From positions 1-13,105 of the forward strand of contig JAQUAE010000017.1 in assembly GCA_028687395.1 (NCBI GenBank): DNA of 13,105 nucleotides, written 5' to 3'. The translations under genes and the position numbers were made by a program. The notes beneath the pieces are model-generated. The model was not told the origin of the DNA. It saw nothing but the letters and a program-made list of their open reading frames with translations, and did not search any database. This DNA is from Anaerolineales bacterium. Lineage in GTDB: Bacteria > Chloroflexota > Anaerolineae > Anaerolineales > UBA4823. Positions 6,035 through 12,933 of the stretch are shown one piece after another. How positions within the stretch are numbered: position 1 is the first letter of the stretch; every line of letters begins with the position of its first letter.

Positions 6035-8806
6035 ATGGAAAAAGGTGATCTGATCCAGTGGCACATCCTGACCCAGGCGCAGGTCGCCAGCGAACTGGTA
6101 ACCGATCCCGAGAATGGCCTGGGGACAACCGAAGCCCAGGCGCGCCTGGCAAATTACGGCGCCAACCGATTGCCGGAGCCAGCGGCTGTCTCGCCCTGGC
6201 AACTCTTCCTCAGCCAGTTCAAGAGCGTGATGACGATCCTGCTCCTGGCTGCCGCCAGCATCGCTTTCTTCATGGGGGATGAATTGGAGGCCATATCTAT
6301 TACGGTTGTCCTCCTGCTGAATGCCCTTTTGGGGTTTGCCAACGAATACCGGGCCGAGCGGTCGGTGCAGGCGCTCAAAGCCATGACGGTGCCGGTCGCC
6401 AAAGTGGTGCGGGATGGAGAAACCAGCGAAGTGCCCGGGGGGGATTTAGTGCCAGGCGACCTGATCACCTTCGAGGCTGGCGACCGGATTCCTGCCGACG
6501 CTCGCCTGACCGAGAGCTGGAATCTGCGTCTGGATGAATCGGCCCTCACTGGAGAGTCGCTGGCAGTCGATAAGGACGATAACGCGAAACTGGCTGTTGA
6601 AGCGCCTCTGGCTGAGCGCCTGACAATGGTTTACACGGGCAGCGCGGTAGTCGAAGGGCGTGGTCAGGCAATCGTCACTGCAACAGGTGCAGCCACAGAG
6701 ATGGGGAAGATCTCCAGCCTCTTGAAGTCGACGAAAGAAGAGCAAACGCCGCTCCAGAATCGCCTGAACAAGTTAGGTCGTTACCTGGCCTTGGCAGCCC
6801 TGGGTATCGCCGCGCTGGTGGCAGTAGCCGGTTTGATTCGGGGGGAAGAGATCTTTCGCATGCTGGAGACCAGCCTGGCATTAGCCATCGCTGCCGTTCC
6901 GGAAGGCTTATCCGCCGTGGTGACGATCGCCCTGGCGCTTGGTATGCGCCGAATGGCAAAACGGCGCGCCATCGTCCGGCGGTTGGCGGCTGTCGAAACC
7001 TTGGGGTCAACGAACGTCATTTGTACGGACAAGACCGGCACGCTCACGCAAAACCAGATGACCGTGCGCGAACTTCGCCTGGCCGACCGCTCCATCCAGG
7101 TCAGTGGAGCCGGTTACGAGCCGCGTGGGGAATTTCTAATCCAGCACGAGCGGCTTGACCCTCGGGCAGATCCGCATCTGCTCCTGGCCTTGCACGCCGG
7201 GTTACTGTGCAATAACGCCGCGCTCGATGAGGATGGCACCGGCCAGTGGTCCGTGGTTGGAGACCCGACCGAGGGCGCGCTGATCGTAGCGGCGATCAAA
7301 GCCGGTATTGATCCCCAGGTCGAGCAAGAGGCTTATCCCAGGGTGGATGAAGTGCCCTTTGATTCACGTGAACGACGCATGGCGACCATCCACAAGGTTG
7401 AAAGTGACGAATTAAAGGTCCCGGGGTTAGAGATTGGCAGGAATTTTTTAAGCGGCAATCTTCATCCGGCGCCTTCCCTGGTTTTCGCCAAGGGAGCGCC
7501 TGAAACGATCTTGCCTGGCTGCGCTCGACAACAGGATGGCGCCGAAATTGTGGATTTATCCGCAGCCGACCGCGAACGCTTTTGGAATATAAACACAGAA
7601 ATGGCGGCGCAGGCGTTGCGCGTGCTGGCCCTGGCCTATAAGGTAATTCATGACGAGAGCCGAGCGCCATTCGACGACCTGATTTTCCTGGGTTTCGCGG
7701 GAATGATCGACCCGCCCCGACCCGAAGCAAAGGAGGCAGTCTCGCTTTGCCAGGATGCCGGCATCCGCACGGTGATGATCACCGGCGATCAGAAGACCAC
7801 CGCCCAGGCAATTGCGGCTGAAATGGGGATCCTGCCAACCGGGAGCAACGCAGCCGATGGGGTAATCCTGGATGGACCTGCGTTGGACAGGGTCGATGAA
7901 ACCGCTTTACGTGAGCTGATCTCTAAGACCGCTGTGTATGCCCGCGTATCGCCCGAACACAAACTACGCATCGTGCGCGCATTTCAAGATCGCAATCAAA
8001 TCGTCGCCATGACCGGGGATGGCGTCAACGACGCCCCGGCGCTCAAGGCAGCCGACATCGGGGTGGCTATGGGCCGCATGGGCACCGACGTGGCGCGCGA
8101 AGCAGCCGACATGGTGTTAGCTGACGATAACTTCGCCACTATCGTCGCCGCGGTGGAAGAAGGGCGGGTAGTCTTCGCTAATGTTCGCAAATTCGTTCAT
8201 TACCTCTTTTCTTGCAATCTGAGTGAAATACTGACGGTGTTCGTCGCCACCGTGAGTGGCCTGCCCATGCCTCTGCTGCCCTTACAAATACTCTGGCTCA
8301 ACCTGGTGACGGATGTTTTTCCGGCGTTAGCCCTGGCAGGCGAACCTGCCGAGCCGGGCATCATGAAACGCCCACCTCCAGAGGGAGCCCGTTATCGACG
8401 CCCGCCAGCTTCTTTCGTGCGCAGTGTTGTGAGCCAGGGCAGCTTGCTGGCACTCTCTACCCTGGCAGCCTTCGTGTGGGCGCTGAGGAGCTCACCCAAT
8501 GTCGAACGCGCCACAACGGTCGCCTTCTTAACCCTGGGATTGGCTCAGCTTTTCCACGCCTTTAATAGCCGCTACGAGAGCGGGCCGGTCTTCCGCGCAG
8601 GCCTGTTCAGCAACCGAAGTTTGTGGGCAGCAGTCGGTTTAACGCTTGCCCTGGAAATGGCTGCGATTTATCTGCCAGGCGCGCAAGCCATCTTGAAAAC
8701 CGTACCTCTTACTCCTTACGAATGGATCGTGGTTGTCGTCGCTTCCCTCTCACCCGCCTTGGTTATAGAAATTTACAAGCTGGTGGTCAGCAAGAATAGA
8801 GGTTGA
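6035..8806 (+). CDS. P2-type cation-transporting P-type ATPase, probably Ca2+
   Basis: Encodes 923 residues, the usual length for bacterial P2 ATPases. An N-terminal cation ATPase domain is followed by the actuator motif T-G-E-S (172-175), P-E-G-L in helix M4 (289-292), the phosphorylated D332 in D-K-T-G-T-L-T, K-G-A-P-E of the nucleotide domain (486-490), T-G-D (583-585), and the hinge G-D-G-V-N-D-A-P at 661-668. Ion-site residues match SERCA: E290 (E309), N728 and E731 in M5 (N768, E771), N756, T759 and D760 in M6 (N796, T799, D800). The position of SERCA E908 in M8 is Q838, as in plasma-membrane Ca2+ pumps, which move one Ca2+ per ATP. Ca2+ export is therefore the best guess; Mn2+ or Na+/K+ cannot be excluded. 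The nucleotide domain has a loop of about 25 residues near 455-480. GAGGAG at 6018-6023 precedes the ATG. Confidence 0.95.
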   Translation: MEKGDLIQWHILTQAQVASELVTDPENGLGTTEAQARLANYGANRLPEPAAVSPWQLFLSQFKSVMTILLLAAASIAFFMGDELEAISITVVLLLNALLGFANEYRAERSVQALKAMTVPVAKVVRDGETSEVPGGDLVPGDLITFEAGDRIPADARLTESWNLRLDESALTGESLAVDKDDNAKLAVEAPLAERLTMVYTGSAVVEGRGQAIVTATGAATEMGKISSLLKSTKEEQTPLQNRLNKLGRYLALAALGIAALVAVAGLIRGEEIFRMLETSLALAIAAVPEGLSAVVTIALALGMRRMAKRRAIVRRLAAVETLGSTNVICTDKTGTLTQNQMTVRELRLADRSIQVSGAGYEPRGEFLIQHERLDPRADPHLLLALHAGLLCNNAALDEDGTGQWSVVGDPTEGALIVAAIKAGIDPQVEQEAYPRVDEVPFDSRERRMATIHKVESDELKVPGLEIGRNFLSGNLHPAPSLVFAKGAPETILPGCARQQDGAEIVDLSAADRERFWNINTEMAAQALRVLALAYKVIHDESRAPFDDLIFLGFAGMIDPPRPEAKEAVSLCQDAGIRTVMITGDQKTTAQAIAAEMGILPTGSNAADGVILDGPALDRVDETALRELISKTAVYARVSPEHKLRIVRAFQDRNQIVAMTGDGVNDAPALKAADIGVAMGRMGTDVAREAADMVLADDNFATIVAAVEEGRVVFANVRKFVHYLFSCNLSEILTVFVATVSGLPMPLLPLQILWLNLVTDVFPALALAGEPAEPGIMKRPPPEGARYRRPPASFVRSVVSQGSLLALSTLAAFVWALRSSPNVERATTVAFLTLGLAQLFHAFNSRYESGPVFRAGLFSNRSLWAAVGLTLALEMAAIYLPGAQAILKTVPLTPYEWIVVVVASLSPALVIEIYKLVVSKNRG

Positions 8807-8821
8807 TACATGCCCATCATT

Positions 8822-8852
8822 GCGTGGCAGCGCCTCCGCGACGCTGCAACGC
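8822..8852 (+). terminator. Strong hairpin after the ATPase gene, possible end of the operon
   Basis: GCGTGGCAGCG (8822-8832) pairs with CGCTGCAACGC (8842-8852), an 11-base stem with one mismatch and a nine-base loop. It starts 16 bases after the ATPase stop. No T-run follows (the next bases are GCTTCCCG), so if it ends transcription it is of an atypical type; it could also protect the mRNA 3' end. Confidence 0.4.
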
Positions 8853-8870
8853 GCTTCCCGCCGGGTGACA

Positions 8871-8879
8871 TGATATGAT
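8871..8879 (+). promoter_or_regulatory. Extended -10 promoter candidate for the lipoprotein gene
   Basis: TGATATGAT fits the extended -10 pattern TGn-TATGAT (5 of 6 bases of TATAAT). No good -35 box lies 16-18 bases upstream, which is acceptable for extended -10 promoters. Transcription would start near 8886, leaving a leader of about 79 bases. The hairpin just upstream supports an independent transcription unit. Confidence 0.4.
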
Positions 8880-8964
8880 TGGGAGCAGGCCGCCACAAAG
8901 ATCGCTTTCAGGTGCGCCCGCACTGTGACCCGCCCCATGCAGCGCGGCCTGGGAAGGAGACGCG

Positions 8965-10671
8965 ATGAGGCACACGAAATTCTTGCTTGTCTTGGGCCTG
9001 GCCTTGCTCATGGCGCTGGCCATCGGCGCCTGCACGAGCGCCCCCACGCCCACGCCAACCGCGCCGCGCTACGCCACCGCCACACCGCTTCAACCCACAG
9101 CCACGCCGCCCACCTCTCTGGACAGGGTGCGCCTGGCGCTGGCGAAACAATTACAGGTAAGCCCGGATGAGGTGCAGGTACACACCAGCGAGCAGGTGGA
9201 CTGGCCGGATGGCTGCCTGGGCGTCCCCCTCGAGGATGAAGCCTGCGCCGAAGTCATCACGCCCGGTTACCTGGGAATCATGATCGCTGGCGGAGCAATC
9301 TATGAGTTCCACAGCGACCTCTCCGGCGAGCAGGCGCGTTTCATCCCTGGCGCCGCCCTCACCGCCCGCCAATCCCTGGCGAACCAGCTCCAGCTCGACC
9401 AGGAGGGGCTGCGCTTCTTGCGCATCGAAAGGAAGACCTGGCCCGATAGCTGCCTGGGGCTGGAATTAGCAGACCAGCCGTGCAAGAGCGGCGCCGTCTC
9501 GGGATATCTGGTGCTCCTGCAGGCTGGGGAGCATCGTTATACCTATCATACTGATGAAACAGGCAGCAGGGTGCTGTTGGCGGACGCCCCGCCCGTCGCT
9601 GTCCGGGACGCCATGCTCACCTGGCGCCAAAGCACGCCAGCGGGCTGTGAAAGCGCGGTGATTGGGTTGGAGCAGGTCGCTTTTGGCGCCTGCGACGCGG
9701 CGCAGATCGCCGCGCCCCTGAACGGGGATGAACGCCTGCAGGAAGCGCATTATTTCTACGACAAATATCGCTCCTTCACTGCTGAGACGCCTGCCGGCGA
9801 GGTGAGTTTCAGCGGCATCGGGGCGATAACGACTACGCCTAGCGAACAACGCATGATTGCCGAGTGGGCGCGGCTGGCGAAGAGAGAAGCCGCCAGTGGG
9901 GAGGGCGGCGCTTCTTGGAGCCTGGCTTTCACCTGGCAACGCCAGGGGGGCTTCGCCGGCTTATGCCAGGACGTCAGCGTTTATCTGACCGGCATCGCTT
10001 ACGTCGCCTCCTGCCAGACAGACCCACCTCGGACAATCGGCAAGCTCTGGCTGACGGCCAACCAGATGCGCACGCTCTACGCCTGGGTGGAGGCGCTGCG
10101 CAACTTCGAATTCGAGCAGTCCGACCCCGCCACCGCGGATGGCATGACCACGCGCTTGATTTTCTCCGGCGCAGGGCAGGAACCCGCCGGGGAGTTCGAG
10201 AAAAGCCACCTGACGAACCTGGCCGCCGAGCTGGCACAACAGGCCAGCGTGACGCCCGATGAGCAAGCCATTCAGGAGGCCGCCCGCGCCCTGAGCGACT
10301 ATCTCGCCGCGTTGAGCGAGGAAAATTACGCCCAGGCTGCGCGCCTGTATGGCGGGGATTACACCGTGCTCATCGACAACAACCCATCCATCCCCGCCAC
10401 GGATTACCCAGCCTTGTTTGTCGCTGGCTGCACCCTGAACGGGTTCGTCTGCGACCTGCAAGTGCGCAACTTCGTGCACGAAACCCAGCTCTCGGAGAGC
10501 GAATTTCGCTTCACGGTGGAGCTGAACACCCCGCAAGGCGAGCTGTTCCTGCTCGGGCCTTGCTGCGGCGCCGACCCGGCTGAGGAGCCGCCCTGGTCGC
10601 AATTCGATTTCCTGGTGAAGAAGGTGGCTGGCCGGTACCTGGTGCAGGATTTACCCATCTACGTTCCCTGA
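8965..10671 (+). CDS. Secreted lipoprotein with a duplicated W-P-D-x-C-L-G module and possible NTF2-like C-terminal domain
   Basis: Encodes 568 residues. A lipoprotein signal peptide (basic M-R-H-T-K, hydrophobic core, lipobox I-G-A-C) puts the lipidated cysteine at C23. A Thr/Pro/Ala-rich linker runs to about residue 50. Two similar modules follow: residues 52-128 and 129-207, each with an L-A-x-Q-L-Q helix, W-P-D-x-C-L-G (W80-C84; W159-C163), a second cysteine (C94; C173), S/P-G-Y, and a Y-x-(F/Y)-H-(S/T)-D strand. The next region, about 209-430, is of unknown fold and Cys-poor. The C-terminal 431-568, starting with A-L-S-D-Y-L-A-A-L, resembles an NTF2/SnoaL-like domain. It should be anchored on the outside of the membrane. 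AAGGAG at 8954-8959 supports this ATG. The function is unknown; I can place only the modules. A gene for an adenosine-specific kinase family protein follows after 26 bases. Confidence 0.85.
   Translation: MRHTKFLLVLGLALLMALAIGACTSAPTPTPTAPRYATATPLQPTATPPTSLDRVRLALAKQLQVSPDEVQVHTSEQVDWPDGCLGVPLEDEACAEVITPGYLGIMIAGGAIYEFHSDLSGEQARFIPGAALTARQSLANQLQLDQEGLRFLRIERKTWPDSCLGLELADQPCKSGAVSGYLVLLQAGEHRYTYHTDETGSRVLLADAPPVAVRDAMLTWRQSTPAGCESAVIGLEQVAFGACDAAQIAAPLNGDERLQEAHYFYDKYRSFTAETPAGEVSFSGIGAITTTPSEQRMIAEWARLAKREAASGEGGASWSLAFTWQRQGGFAGLCQDVSVYLTGIAYVASCQTDPPRTIGKLWLTANQMRTLYAWVEALRNFEFEQSDPATADGMTTRLIFSGAGQEPAGEFEKSHLTNLAAELAQQASVTPDEQAIQEAARALSDYLAALSEENYAQAARLYGGDYTVLIDNNPSIPATDYPALFVAGCTLNGFVCDLQVRNFVHETQLSESEFRFTVELNTPQGELFLLGPCCGADPAEEPPWSQFDFLVKKVAGRYLVQDLPIYVP
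9118..9585 (+). repeat. Tandem protein-module duplication inside the lipoprotein gene
   Basis: Two units of about 77-79 codons (9118-9348 and 9349-9585) encode the same order of landmarks: a helix with L-A-x-Q-L-Q, then W-P-D-x-C-L-G, then a second cysteine ten residues after the first, then G-Y and an aromatic-x-(F/Y)-H-(S/T)-D strand. The DNA itself is diverged, so the duplication is old. Confidence 0.7.
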
Positions 10672-10697
10672 TCATCTTCCTGGAGAGAGGTCATCCC

Positions 10698-11186
10698 ATG
10701 AACCTGAGCACGGTCACGATCGACAAACCCGAAGACATCAACTTCATCCTGGGACAATCCCACTTCATCAAAACCGTGGAAGACGTGCACGAGGCGCTGG
10801 TTAACGCTGTACCGGGGATCAAATTCGGCCTGGCCTTCTGCGAGTCCTCCGGCAAGTGCCTGGTGCGCTGGAGCGGGACGGACGCGGCGATGATCGAGCT
10901 GGCACACAAGAACGCCCTGGCGATCGGGGCCGGGCATAGCTTCATCGTCTTCCTGGGAGAGGGCTTCTACCCGGTCAATGTGCTCAAAGCCATCCAGGCT
11001 GTGCCCGAAGTGTGCCGCATCTTCTGCGCCACAGCCAACCCGCTGGAAGTGCTGATCGCCGAAACCGAGCTGGGGCGTGGTATCGTCGGTGTCATAGACG
11101 GTTTCAAACCCAAAGGGATCGAAGGCGAAGCAGACATCGCCTGGCGCAAGGATTTCCTCAGGCAAATCGGCTATAAAATCAAATAA
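10698..11186 (+). CDS. Adenosine-specific kinase family protein (PF04008)
   Basis: Encodes 162 residues, the full length of this single-domain family. The hallmark segments are present: G-L-A-F-C-E-S-S-G-K-C-L-V-R near 44-57, N-A-L-A-I-G-A-G-H-S-F near 72-82, and P-E-V-C-R-I-F-C-A-T-A-N-P followed by E-T-E-x-G-R-G-I-V-G-V-I-D-G (about 102-135). The family is most often met in archaea and thermophilic or anaerobic bacteria; its name rests on nucleotide binding seen in structures, and as far as I know the physiological reaction is not settled. It is cytoplasmic, with no signal or membrane segment. GGAGAGAGG at 10682-10690 precedes the ATG by seven bases. It probably shares a transcript with the lipoprotein gene upstream. 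No clear terminator follows. Confidence 0.9.
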   Translation: MNLSTVTIDKPEDINFILGQSHFIKTVEDVHEALVNAVPGIKFGLAFCESSGKCLVRWSGTDAAMIELAHKNALAIGAGHSFIVFLGEGFYPVNVLKAIQAVPEVCRIFCATANPLEVLIAETELGRGIVGVIDGFKPKGIEGEADIAWRKDFLRQIGYKIK

Positions 11187-11270
11187 GCAGAGTCAAGGCT
11201 ACCATTCAACGCAACCACCCGCCCCCCCAGGGCCTTGCTACCTTTAGGGCTGGCAACAACCCTGCCCCTG

Positions 11271-11453
11271 ATGGGTGACATCACCCTGTATGCGGTGATC
11301 GACGACCGGGAGAAGGGCTTCGGCGAGCCGATCGTCTCCCAGGAGGCGCACCGCATCCTGAGGACGCACATCGTCAGCGAGCAGGCGCGGGAGGCCGAGC
11401 AAGCCCGCTTCGAGCACCATGTCCGCGTCGCCACGTGCTCCTGGCTGGGTCAG
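11271..11453 (+). pseudogene. Orphan coding-like fragment at the convergent junction
   Basis: From the ATG at 11271 the + strand has about 60 codons with strong GC at third positions and a balanced, charged protein-like composition (I-D-D-R-E-K-G-F-G-E-P, then S-Q-E-A-H-R-I-L-R-T-H, then an E/A/R-rich helix, then C-S-W-L-G). The frame stays open to 11534, but beyond about 11450 it is only the antisense of the HAD gene and loses this character (S/R-rich). No ribosome binding site precedes the ATG; the upstream bases are C-rich. I do not recognise the family. It reads like an internal or C-terminal piece of a lost gene, cut at the HAD gene end. Chance composition on the + strand is the alternative. 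Confidence 0.35.
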
Positions 11454-12127
11454 GCAGCCATCCGAGCCCGAGCCAGCCTGACTAATTCGTCCAGCGACAT
11501 TTCTGCCAGCGAATCAAGCCGCAGGTTGGCGTGATCCAACGGCAGGCTGCGCGTCATCTCGTTCGGCACGGCCACGCAGAACAGGCCGGCCTGGCGGGCA
11601 GCAGTGACGCCGTTGGACGAATCCTCGAAAGCGATGGCCTCGCCCGCCTCCAGGCCCAGCTCCCGCAACACCATAAAATACAACTCCGCATCCGGCTTGA
11701 CCTGCCGGACGTCATCCCTTGCCTTGACGCAATCGAAGTAATCCAACAATTTCAGGCGGGTCAGGTGCCCGATGACCCAGCTGCGCGACGAGCTGGAAGC
11801 AACCCCTGACTTCAATCCCCTCTGGCGTGCATCACGCAAGAGAGCGAGCACACCAGGCTGAGGCTGGCGGGCGTAGATCAAATCCAGCTCCTGTTGCAGG
11901 CGTTGCGCTTCGAGTGCCTCCCGCGCCGGGATTGGATGACCGATAAGCGCCTCCAGTTCATCCAGGGGATCGTAACCCGCCGGAACCGTCCCAATGATGG
12001 TCGCCCAGGTGGCAAAATCTAATTTCTGGCCGAAGCGTCCGTAGACCTCCTGCCAGGAGCGATAGACCGGCTCCTCGGTTTCCAGAATCAAGCCGTCGAA
12101 ATCGAAGATCAGGCCGCGAATTTCCAT
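11450..12127 (-). CDS. HAD-superfamily phosphatase/phosphomutase-like hydrolase
   Basis: Encodes 225 residues with all four HAD motifs: motif I D-F-D-G-L (nucleophile D9, acid/base D11), motif II S111 in V-A-S-S-S-S, motif III K144 in V-K-P-D-A, and motif IV F-E-D-S (E168, D169). A helical cap follows motif I (about 17-85), the subclass I layout of the beta-phosphoglucomutase and phosphatase-like group. The likely reaction is removal or transfer of phosphate from a small sugar phosphate or similar metabolite; the substrate cannot be assigned. The frame extends 61 codons upstream, but that part overlaps the DUF5668 gene. The start at 12127 gives the normal HAD N-terminus and is preceded by AAGGGGAAGGG, four bases after the stop of the upstream gene. 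The two genes are therefore probably co-transcribed. Confidence 0.93.
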   Translation of the reverse strand: MEIRGLIFDFDGLILETEEPVYRSWQEVYGRFGQKLDFATWATIIGTVPAGYDPLDELEALIGHPIPAREALEAQRLQQELDLIYARQPQPGVLALLRDARQRGLKSGVASSSSRSWVIGHLTRLKLLDYFDCVKARDDVRQVKPDAELYFMVLRELGLEAGEAIAFEDSSNGVTAARQAGLFCVAVPNEMTRSLPLDHANLRLDSLAEMSLDELVRLARARMAA

Positions 12128-12131
12128 CCGG

Positions 12132-12332
12132 CTACCCTTCCCCTTGGGCGATGCGCTTCGGCCTGTGAATGACCAGCAACAGCGCTCCCACGCCCACCAC
12201 GATGAGCGGCCAGGTGAAGGTGATATGACCCCAGGGCTGCAAGGCCGGCACGAATTGGGCAGCCAGCCACAAGCCGCCGAAGAGAACCAGTAATCCTCCC
12301 AGGACAACACTGAAACGAGTTTGGGGGTTCAT
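12132..12332 (-). CDS. Small two-helix membrane protein, LiaI/LiaF-like (DUF5668)
   Basis: Encodes 66 residues: a short N-terminus (M-N-P-Q-T-R), helix one at about 8-28 with V-L-G-G-L-L-V-L-F-G-G-L-W-L, a short polar turn (about 29-39, including W34), helix two at about 40-56 (W-P-L-I-V-V-G-V-G-A-L-L-L), and a basic tail. The G-x-x-x-x-x-G-x-x-L then T-W-P-L-I-x-x-G layout is that of the LiaI-LiaF-like transmembrane region, seen in membrane-stress response proteins of Bacillus and in many uncharacterised small proteins. Here it stands alone without the cytoplasmic LiaF domain. AGGAGG (complement of 12338-12343) precedes the ATG by five bases. A palindrome at 12347-12360 lies just upstream. 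Confidence 0.85.
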   Translation of the reverse strand: MNPQTRFSVVLGGLLVLFGGLWLAAQFVPALQPWGHITFTWPLIVVGVGALLLVIHRPKRIAQGEG

Positions 12333-12346
12333 GCCCGCCTCCTATT

Positions 12347-12360
12347 CTCAAGCTCTTGAG
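12347..12360. promoter_or_regulatory. Palindrome CTCAAG-CT-CTTGAG before the DUF5668 gene
   Basis: A perfect 6-2-6 inverted repeat lies three bases upstream of the Shine-Dalgarno site of the small membrane protein gene on the - strand. It could be an operator for a dimeric repressor or a small hairpin that affects ribosome access. It is short enough to occur by chance. Confidence 0.25.
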
Positions 12361-12365
12361 CATTG

Positions 12366-12400
12366 CCTGGCGAACCCGACCGGTCGGCCGCCCTGCCAGG
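12366..12400 (-). terminator. Nested hairpin between the SRPBCC and DUF5668 genes
   Basis: CCTGGC (12366-12371) pairs with GCCAGG (12395-12400), and inside the loop CGACCGGTCG (12377-12386) is a perfect ten-base palindrome. On the - strand this lies 18 bases after the SRPBCC stop. There is no T-run, so termination is uncertain; it may only attenuate reading into the downstream pair of genes. Confidence 0.35.
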
Positions 12401-12418
12401 GGTGAAGCCGCGCCAGTG

Positions 12419-12817
12419 CTACACGTCCGCCGCGAAATAAGCGCTCAGCGGCTCGAAGTAATAATCCAACCAGCCCTGGCGATATTCGGCGCTGCTGCCA
12501 TCCGGCAGGTTGGAGTGCTTCAAGGTCAACGTTGCGCCGCCGGCACGCGCCTCGATCAAGATCTCGAGGTGGGAATCGGGGTCACTGTCCCGGAACTCAC
12601 TCGTGCGCCAGGATTGCAGGATGCGCCGGTGCGGCTCGAGCTCCAGGTTGCGCCCGGAGATATACCCATCCCAGGCGGTGAAGGCAGCTCCAGGCTCAGT
12701 GGAAGTGCTCGCCGGGCTGCCGGTGAAAGCGGTGTGAATGCGGGCATCCAACCAGGCCTCATAGACCTGCTGCGGGCTGGCTGGGAGCTGGAGAGACATC
12801 TCGATTGCCTCGGGCAT
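12419..12817 (-). CDS. SRPBCC/AHSA1-like domain protein
   Basis: Encodes 132 residues, a single-domain length for the AHSA1 (Aha1 C-terminal-like) group of the SRPBCC fold. Landmarks are the first strand and helix M-S-L-Q-L-P-A-S-P-Q-Q-V-Y-E-A-W-L-D (7-24), a G-x-x-F-x-x-W-D-G-Y-I-S-G strand pair near 43-55, R-I-L-Q-S-W-R in the middle, and the closing amphipathic helix with Y-R-Q-G-W-L-D-Y-Y-F-E-P-L (111-123). These proteins form a deep hydrophobic pocket for small ligands; some bind Hsp90-like proteins or lipids, but most have no known ligand. There is no signal peptide or membrane segment. The ribosome binding site is weak (GGTAAGAG); Met7 is another possible start. The downstream genes follow after an 86-base gap with a hairpin. 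Confidence 0.85.
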   Translation of the reverse strand: MPEAIEMSLQLPASPQQVYEAWLDARIHTAFTGSPASTSTEPGAAFTAWDGYISGRNLELEPHRRILQSWRTSEFRDSDPDSHLEILIEARAGGATLTLKHSNLPDGSSAEYRQGWLDYYFEPLSAYFAADV

Positions 12818-12933
12818 GACTTTTCTCTTACCAATAAGATTAGGGATTACCGGCGCAATACCTCAAACGGCAAAATCGCCTGGGCATTCCGGGAACCAGC
12901 CAGGCAAGCGCAAGCTTCCTGGCCAGCAGCCTG

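Noticed and set aside
447..8806. Identity of the cluster with the proteobacterial transmissible locus of stress tolerance
   Set aside because: FtsH and HdeD are shared, but small Hsp20, ClpK, YfdX, thioredoxin, KefB and DegP are not in the window, and no mobile element flanks the cluster; only an analogy is justified.
9466..10602. Two - strand open frames of 157 and 213 codons opposite the lipoprotein gene
   Set aside because: G/A/R-rich translations without motifs; the + strand frame has a signal peptide, lipobox and repeated modules.
11228..11264. Hairpin AGGG..TTGC / GCAA..CCCT as a terminator after the kinase-family gene
   Set aside because: Only two four-base blocks separated by mismatches and a 14-base loop, without a T-run.
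12128..12310. N-terminal extension of 61 codons for the HAD protein
   Set aside because: It overlaps the DUF5668 gene in another frame, and the shorter start at 12127 gives the normal HAD N-terminus with a purine-rich ribosome site.
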